The notes beneath the pieces were generated by a model. The model was not told the origin of the DNA and made no database searches. It saw nothing but the letters and a program-made list of their open reading frames with translations. A stretch of 64,000 nt of DNA from Flammula alnicola (taxonomy: Eukaryota > Basidiomycota > Agaricomycetes > Agaricales > Strophariaceae): the NCBI GenBank assembly GCA_015499995.1, contig JADNRV010000012.1:1-64000 (forward strand), written 5' to 3'. Below, in pieces: positions 56,913-64,000 of the stretch; the first letter of the stretch is position 1, and each line of letters opens with the position of its first letter. The translations under genes were made by a program, and so were the position numbers.

Positions 56913-59098
56913 ATGGTTTTTCGGCGACGCGACCAGCGATGTTGCTTTCTAATGGCATTCGTGTCCATGGTGATCGTTTTATCCTTCACGGTCGGCTCGC
57001 AATATCTCGAACCCCACCTGGGAGATATCTCGCTGCCTGGAATCAACATTCCAGGGTGGCTTAGGCCTGACAGACCCGGTCCTATCTCGGACGAATTCTT
57101 TGACGAAGAGTATATCCAAGAACCGAACACCAGAACAAGCACTGCACCGAAAACATCGTCGACTGGCACAATTCGTCCAGCGATACTGGGTCCTAATGAC
57201 GTCGGGGTGGAAACCACGATTCCTGAAGGCGCATATACTCAAGGATTTACCGTCATGGACAACCTATATATGCGAGATGGGACTTTTTTCGTGTTGACTT
57301 CCGATGCTTCGAAATTTCCCTCAAGGCACGACATGATTGCACGACCAGTGACCAAGGAAGAAGGAGTCGATTTAGCGCCTAGCGATCAGGTTCGTGAAGG
57401 GTTTGGCTCTGCTTCGCCTTCGTCATTTTAATGCGAACGTCGTTCTTCAGGATCTACAATTTCTCGAACCTTCAACGGAGGCCCTGGGAGGGCGCGCCAT
57501 TCGGATCACTGGGCTTTCCGTCATCGTCTACGACCCTCCTTCGACAATGAACGTGGGTCACTTGTGACTATTAAACTGTAACTCAGGTACTGACCCTTCT
57601 ATTTCTGCGTAGAATTTCTACAGCTGGTGGGGTGAAATTGTTCTCGGGGCATGGAGAGTCTACTCGAAGATCAGCCAAGAAGTCAACAACAGTACAGCAT
57701 CGTCCTTGTCTCTGCCTTCGAGGTTTATTCTGCCTGTACGTGGCTTTCCATATTTTCAGAAACATCTGTTTGACATGGCTTCAGGTGGTAAGCAAAGGAG
57801 CGTGGAGAGACGACGCCAGGATAACTGGGCCGCTTATGAGCGCAGGCTTCCCTCACGCATCAGTCGAGGAATCTGACTACTGGCAAGACTTTGCAAAGCT
57901 GAACTCTACAGTTATATTCGAACGCGTTATTCTCGTCAGCCGAGAAGCGGCGTCCAGACAGTGAGTTTTTCAATGCCATAAATTTACACCTTCTGTTGCT
58001 ATTAGGGCCTTGCCCGACGTCGGATTTACTTTATGCTCACTTCGCAACACGTTTTTCGTTCTCGGCCTTTGCATCTAGTCCTTCTACCACACAGTGGGGC
58101 AAAATGATTACTGGAACTATGCAGTTAGCTGTACCGGATGGCTTTTGGGGCCCTATACGGACGATGGTGGTCCGAAACGTGCTTGGGTATCTCCCTCTGC
58201 TGAACGAGGCTGGTGTCGTTGTCGGCCCGCCTGAAGCAGGGTTGTCGACGAAGCCGGTGGTCACGTACATCTCTCGTCAGGAATCAGAGAGAAGACTCGA
58301 AGAGAAGGATCATCATGGGCTCGTTGATGCGCTCCGAGCGCTGGAGCAGGAGGGTATCTGCAAAGTTCACGTCCTCGCAATGGAACACGCCAGTTTGGTG
58401 GCGCAGATAAATCTCGCCGCGAGGAGTACGGTGAGTGTGGCGTTCCTTTACTGCTTACTGGATTGCATCTGACTTACTCTATTGACGGTGGCGATAATAA
58501 GATCCTGTTGGGCGTTCATGGGAACCAGTTGACGGTCAGTATTTGCTTGATGTTGTTCGATGATGGACGCCACTGAGATTTTTTGTATTGACTCTTGACT
58601 GTTGTGATTAAGCATCAACTGTGGATGCCGCCATCTCCCATGTCCACCGTGTTGGAGATAGTCTGGCCCAAAGGTATGTGACGCCTCAAGGAAAAGGACT
58701 CTCAGCATTGACGCCTGTTTCGAAAGCCTATGTCTTTGATCACGAGATAATATCGAGGAATATGGGACACGAGGTTCGACTGAAATCCATCTCCATTTCT
58801 TGGATTCTAAAAGGATTCACTTGTTTTATTCAGCATTACGCCGTCTGGAATGATAGTTTAGTAGACCCAAAAGGAAGCTACTACGAGGTCAGCCGCGATG
58901 TTTCCTGCTTGCGCAAATGCTGCTGCTGATTCGGTCCGATGCAGGGTATCATGTATGGGGATGAATTCAATAGCAGTATGTGGAATGGAAACTATCTCTG
59001 TGTGTCGGCCTAACGAATGCTTGTGGGTTCCAACAGATGCGATACCAGTATACGGTCCGGAAGTAGCGGAATTAATAAAGTTGCGCCTTTCTTCTTGA
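56913..59098 (+). CDS. Family 61 (DUF563) glycosyltransferase, type II membrane protein
   Basis: Eleven exons (56913-57389, 57451-57552, 57613-57735, 57785-57960, 58079-58430, 58502-58534, 58613-58673, 58727-58773, 58834-58887, 58945-58999, 59037-59098) give 513 aa. A short cytosolic N-terminus (MVFRRRDQRC) is followed by one signal-anchor helix (about residues 12-28), so the enzyme domain should face the Golgi or ER lumen. The GT61 pattern is visible: NFYSWWGEIVLGAWRVY, ERVILVSREAASRHP, a GFWGPIR helix, ILLGVHGNQLTHQLWMPP with the HGxxLTxxLW core, STVLEIVWP, and a C-terminal IPVYGPEVAELIKLRL. Family knowledge: GT61 members transfer xylose, GlcNAc or related sugars in N- or O-glycan synthesis. 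Donor and acceptor are not predictable here. The intron 57961-58078 was chosen because it restores SREAASRHPSTTQW; a shorter alternative breaks the family match. Confidence 0.86.
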
Positions 59099-60338
59099 AA
59101 GACGACGTCCCCATGTATCTTCAACAGCTCCAAATATCAGAAAGAAAACGACTCGACCCTTGCAAGTTCTGAAGAAAGATAAAGTGTGCCATAATATTCA
59201 ATGCCTCGCCTACGGGCCAATCAATATTGGTTAGCCTGTCTTTCTGACGGTGGGTAGTTGTCACACAACCATGCTCGTACACTCGGATCACGGCTTGACT
59301 GACATGAGCGCGAACGTGGACACTTTTCCCCCGCCATACATCCGTAACGTACAAATCGGCACCCCAACGAAGTGCTGCGCGACGCCGACAACAAGGATAT
59401 TTATATTCCATGATATCATTCCGGCGCACGATAAGTCTTCCCGCCGCCATCGATCTTTCTGTTCATCGATATCATCCCATACCTGAATTGAGCACCGCGA
59501 GCCCAGACCGTGAGTTTCGGTCCCACCCTCTCGCTTAGCTCGCAAGCAATATCTATTCACTGATATCGTTAAACTTAAAACCGTTTTATCCATCTTCATA
59601 ACACTCATTACCTCTGGGCCTATTTCCTCCAAAACTCTGAGGTCATCGTATTTCCGCCGCAGATCATTGTCATCTGAATCAGCTTCTCGTACCTAGGACT
59701 TCTATCGGCCATTAATAAGTGGCATATGAGGTGAGCGGTGTGCTTTTTTGCAGAGTTGCATGTCAGCCATTGAGTCGGCATGAATCTATTCAACGGATCC
59801 GCGAGCCATAGTTCTAGAATCGCATGTTCGCAGCATGGTTTTGGAAGGCGACCGACCCCTAGACTGAGTTTTGGCGTGTTGATGCTGGAATTGACGTTCT
59901 TGGTGCAATTATCACACGCATCCTGAACGCGCAAATAATGGGCATCCTTTTGGCGGTGGTGGACATGGTGGCGGTGACCGCTGGCGACTTAGAAGGCAAT
60001 TCGACACCCGCAGGAGGACGGCAGGGTATCACCGAGAGCTTGGTACCTCTTTCTCCTTCTTGAAGATATGGTTTTTGAATATTCTAACTCGCCGGACTGT
60101 CACACAATTCTAACCAGCACTATACAGCGCAGATTTTTTCATAAAGAGTTCAATCAGGGCATCTCCCGCTGTTGTCGCCTTTTCCCCCTTCAAAGCGCTA
60201 TTTTGCTCATCGTAACTCCTCGGATAACGTCCACACTATAAGGTCCACGCCTTGCCGCCGTCTCGAATTCCATACGCCCTTACTTATCTTCGTTTAAATC
60301 ATGCTTTTTTCTTTCTCTGCCTCTGCTCACCAGCGTGC
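59099..60338. other. Intergenic, no gene seen
   Basis: A 1.2-kb region between the glycosyltransferase and the amidase. A minus-strand frame (59288-59632) contains no recognised motif. The right part is the amidase promoter and leader, which includes an upstream ATG at 60301 in another frame. Confidence 0.4.
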
Positions 60339-62444
60339 ATGGTACGTTCATTATCCAATACCCGCGCGGTGACCATGTGCTGACGTTGCAGCCCTCCAGC
60401 GCCTGGAAGCAGCAGGAGCGGCAGTCAAAGATTGACTCGCTGCCCGCTATTTATTCAGCACCACTCTCCTTATCCGAAGAAAAAATCCACACTCTTTCCA
60501 TCTCTCAGCTTGTATCACAATGTCGGTCGGGAACGATCGCGCCGTCGGCCATCATGCTGGCCTATGCAAAGAAGACACTCGTAGCTCAGAAAGCTACGAA
60601 CTGCGTCTCTGATATAATGTTCCAAGAGGCTCTGCTCATCCCCCCGGTCGCCAACTGGGGTCCAGGAGTCGATCTTGACGCGGGTGTTAACGAGACCACT
60701 CGTGAACGCTCTTTATTGGGAGTACCCGTCAGTATTAAAGGTACGGAATTGCTTCTCAAGAAGTGAGACGCCACCGATCGTGACTAACTCCCACTTTTCC
60801 CGTATAGACACGGTCAACATCAAAGGCCATGATTCTACGATCGGCTACTCCAGCAAGGTTGGCCACCCATCGGCAACTTCGTCAGCCATAGTACGTTTAC
60901 TGCAGGACGCCGGTGCCCTTGTGCATGTAAAAACTACTGTTCCTATCGGTCTACTCGCCATCGAAACCGTTTCCGACGTCTTCGGCTGTACTACTAACCC
61001 TTACAATGAAGGTCATACAGCCGGCGCATCCACAGGAGGTGGTGGGGCGCTCGTTGCATGTGGGGGAAGCAAAATCGAAATTGGCACTGACTTGGCTGGA
61101 AGCGTCAGGATACCTGCTCACTTCTGCGGTATATGGAGCTTGAAAGGTAGTTCTGGGAGATTTCCGACGTGGGGCACCGAATCGTCCATGATGGGTTTGG
61201 AATCTGTGCCAATCGTGACTTCCCCAATGGCCGGCAATCTTGCTGACCTACGCGAGTTTTGGAAACGGGTCATCTTTTCCGAGCCCTGGCAGTACGACCA
61301 CACTGTGAGTCTTTTTTCCTTTCTCAGGATGTTCTCGGTCGCGAAAAACTGACGTATGGGCAGTGCGTCCCGCTCCCATGGAAAAATATGGATCTGCACG
61401 ACGAAGGCCGCAAGCTGAAGTGGGGAGTCATGTGGGAAGATGGTGCGTTGAATGCATGTGGATTGTATTCGTTGTATCTAATTTCTCTCAGGCACTATAC
61501 CCCCCAGCCCTGCCTGCAAACGTGCTCTATCCATGGTTATATCTGCTCTCAAGAAACAAGGCCACGAAGTCGTCGATTTGTATGTTCTTTCCCCCTGTGC
61601 TATTTCGGATTCGTGAATCAATACCGCCCCAGTCAACCTCCTGATGTCTTCGAAGGACTGAAGATTGGATATCAGCTTCTTTTCTCTGATGGCGGTACGT
61701 ACGCTCATAATGTAAAGATTATTAAATAATTCTGATGGCGCACTCCTAGGCCAACAACTTCGGAGCGCTCTAAGCCCTGGGGAATGCCTCAACAAGCCTT
61801 CTATGTCAATTCTCGAACTCCTCAACCTCCCGAAATTCATAAAGAAGATCTTTTCCTACTTCATGCGCTCGAGCGACCCAATGTCCAGCCAGCTATATAA
61901 TATAATGCATGCGAAGACGGTGGTCGAAGATCGCCACAACGTTGCGGCGAGAGACGCATATCGGGCCGAATGGCACAAGAAATGGCTCGAGGAAGGCCTG
62001 GACTTCGTGTTGACGGTTCCTATGTCATTACCGGCCATTGAGAATGGGGCTTCTGAGAAAACGACCCTCATTAGCGCAGGTTACACGTTTTTGTTCAGTC
62101 TGGTACGCCCCGTCTCTTTAGGATATCACTCTATTGATCAGCAACTTACGCTGATGTTAACATAGCTTGACTACGCTGCTGGTGTCATTCCTGTCACATT
62201 TGTTGACAAGAATCTGGATGCCCTCCCTGAGGGTTTCCCGAATTCGGATCGGTATAAATCTTTTACGGCTGTCGCCAAGGGCGCCTATTCAGCCTATGAC
62301 GCAGAGAAGATGCACGGCCTCCCACTAGGTGTGCAAGTGGTGGGAAGAAGACTCGAAGAAGAGAAGGTGCTAGAAGGTATGCAAGTGATAGAGGACGCCT
62401 TGCGTCAACAGGGATCGGTCTTCGTCAACGCAGTCAATCTGTAA
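60339..62444 (+). CDS. Amidase-signature hydrolase, fatty acid amide hydrolase/acetamidase-like
   Basis: Exons 60339-60341, 60392-60740, 60808-61304, 61364-61442, 61492-61579, 61633-61694, 61750-62102 and 62166-62444 give 569 aa. The Ser-Ser-Lys triad of the amidase signature is seen: Lys in GVPVSIKDTVNIKG (about residue 117), cis-Ser in GASTGGGGAL, and the nucleophile Ser in GTDLAGSVRIPAHFCG. Further family blocks are SVPIVTSPMA, GTIPPSPACKRAL and GLPLGVQVVGRR near the end. Family knowledge: such enzymes split amide bonds of short or fatty acyl amides; the C-terminal half matches fungal FAAH-like acetamidases. No signal peptide, so probably cytosolic or peripheral. The start is odd: the best in-phase choice puts only the ATG in exon 1, directly before the intron at 60342. 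An upstream ATG at 60301 is out of frame and could act as a short upstream ORF. Confidence 0.88.
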
Positions 62445-62978
62445 ATCCTACATAACCAAAACTCTTGGTCAATCGGTCCGAGGTTCGTTTTCTCCCACGA
62501 ACCTCTCTCCCTACTTCCCTCTTTTTTTCTTTTTCTTTTCAACTTGCCTTCGGATTCGGTCCGATTCATCGCCTCGAGGCGGCAATCTGTGATATATTGT
62601 TTTGGCCTGATTGCGGTTTTATATACAGTCAATATCGACCGTGCATTTCATTCTTTGATTAATTTCCGCCGCTCGCAATCTTAATGGGTCCCTTATTCAT
62701 TTGTCCGTAACACTTATTCATATATACTCTTTCCTTCAGCTCATGGACTTGAGACCTGTACATTAGAGTATTCGTAGTACCACTGTTTGTATGTGTATTC
62801 TATTTCTATCTCTCCCTGAATTATTATTCCGTGTTGGTTGTCTCGCACATGGGCGTTCATTTGAAAAGCAAGAGTCGTGGGACATTTCATGATCATAGAA
62901 TGAAATAAAAGAGGCATCAATTCATTTTCGTTCATACAAGACTACAGAACATGTCCAAGATATGAGACGCAGACGCTC
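62445..62978. other. Intergenic between convergent genes
   Basis: The 3' flanks of the amidase (plus) and the AA9 gene (minus). No gene seen. Confidence 0.45.
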
Positions 62979-63953
62979 TTACAGGCATTGAGAGTAGTAG
63001 GCTATGATTCGCTGAATCAATATCTTTAGCCAAATTTCGATATGGAAGAAGGCTCACCGTTGGAGGCTGTGCACGTATACGGAGCAGCGCTGCCGGAGCA
63101 ATGTTAGAATAACGAAAGGGATATAGCAGCGGACCACATACCAAACGGTAGCACCAGTCCATCCTTGTCCACCGCACTGGGCGTAGTGCGCAGCGGTTCC
63201 AGCTGTAGATGTGGGCGCAGAACTGGGCGTAGATGCTGGCGTAGATACTGGCTTAGATGTTACAGGCGGGACAGAGGTCGTCGGCACGGCAGGCGAGGAG
63301 GGCGAGGAGGGTGGTGGGGATCCGGAACCCGTCTGGCTAGGAACTGTCGCCTATATAATGGAAAGGCAGAGATGGTGAGGGGTGAAAGTTCATATCATGG
63401 AAAGTGCTGCCTTACAGTCGCGCCAGCGTAGAGAGGAGGTCCTGGGATAGGGTAGGTAGTCCTAATTGTGTGTACGACTATTAGAATTTAGAATTAATAT
63501 TTATTGGATAATGCAATATACTCAGTTTGGGCCGCGTTGCTGTAGATGTCGACGGTCACTAATATGTGGTGTTTAAGAATGTTTATAGGTGTCAAGTAAA
63601 CATACTCACATCCAGGATCGGTGTTGCTGTATCCGCCGGGGAAGGTGACGAGCTCGGCGGCGGTGGGAGCTAAGGACCCACCGCCGGTTATTGTGATTTG
63701 GGCACATTCAGGGTACATTTGCTGTGGATTTCATATCCCGTAAGACCTCTTTCCAATTGGACACATCACACAAGTTACTTACAGCAGGCAGCGAGTGCAG
63801 GGCAATGGTCTCGAAACGAATCAGGTAGCTTCCGCTGGGAACAGAGCTAGGAATAGTTGTCGTCCAGGTGTCGTTTTGGCTGATCATCAAGCCAGCACCC
63901 CAGTTTCCTGCGTAGATAGTTCCCGACAACAGACCAGCTTGGTCAATTTTGAA
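62979..63953 (-). CDS. AA9 lytic polysaccharide monooxygenase with C-terminal CBM1 (5' end outside window)
   Basis: Visible exons 63953-63783, 63721-63610, 63558-63522, 63461-63416, 63350-63142, 63089-63058 and 63001-62979 encode the C-terminal part, about 209 aa. The AA9 fold is recognised from [35 protein letters not shown] with the second copper His, [15 protein letters not shown] with the Gln/Tyr region of the active site, and [11 protein letters not shown] Ser/Thr/Pro linker of about 45 residues leads to a CBM1: [19 protein letters not shown] and YYSQCL, with all four Cys. The N-terminal exon(s) with the signal peptide and the copper-binding His1 lie beyond 64000. Family knowledge: secreted copper enzymes that cleave crystalline cellulose oxidatively, guided by the CBM1. 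This marks the organism as a plant-cell-wall degrader. Confidence 0.93.
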
Positions 63954-64000
63954 CTACGTGTGGCGGCTCAGGAAATTGTTTTAAATAAAAGGAAAAGGAA

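Overview
This window is nuclear DNA of a filamentous basidiomycete, most likely an Agaricomycete. Genes are cut by many short introns (mostly 45-70 nt, GT-AG) and several families seen here are typical of or restricted to these fungi: DUF7330, DUF6533 and DUF6534 membrane proteins, MLKL-like four-helix bundles joined to TKL kinases, and an AA9 polysaccharide monooxygenase with a CBM1. All gene models were spliced by hand; exon lengths add up in phase from start to stop in every complete model, which is the main support for them.

Layout. 0-16 kb: a DUF7330 gene, an intradiol (hydroxyquinol-type) dioxygenase, a DUF6533 membrane protein, a MUP1-like amino acid permease, then a cyclophilin cluster: two single-domain cyclophilin A genes tail to tail, a second DUF7330 gene, and one gene encoding two complete cyclophilin domains in a single chain. 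16-22 kb: an MFS carrier of the allantoate/nicotinate permease type and a DUF6534 membrane protein. 22-30 kb: gene-poor, with an intact 580-bp hAT-like MITE (8-bp target duplication), a retroposed-looking poly(A) end, a degenerate tandem duplication, a Kre9/Knh1-like GPI-anchored protein and a small secreted Cys-rich protein.

30-42.5 kb is the most unusual part. Two kinase genes on the minus strand lie head to tail and each begins with the same segment of about 2.65 kb (promoter plus 12 exons, about 543 codons). In the first it runs into an MLKL-like four-helix bundle, a TKL kinase and a C-terminal domain (1593 aa model). In the second it runs into a BCK1-like MAP3K. The second copy has a TGG to TAG nonsense change in the shared segment, and its kinase has DFS in place of DFG.

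45.9-64 kb: a large two-RRM RNA-binding protein, a second DUF6533 protein that shares 8-nt and 9-nt micro-exons with the first, an acidic protein of unknown function, a family 61 glycosyltransferase, an amidase, and the 3' part of an AA9-CBM1 gene cut by the window end. No rRNA, tRNA, CRISPR array or replication origin was recognised. Apart from duplicates, neighbouring genes do not form an obvious pathway.
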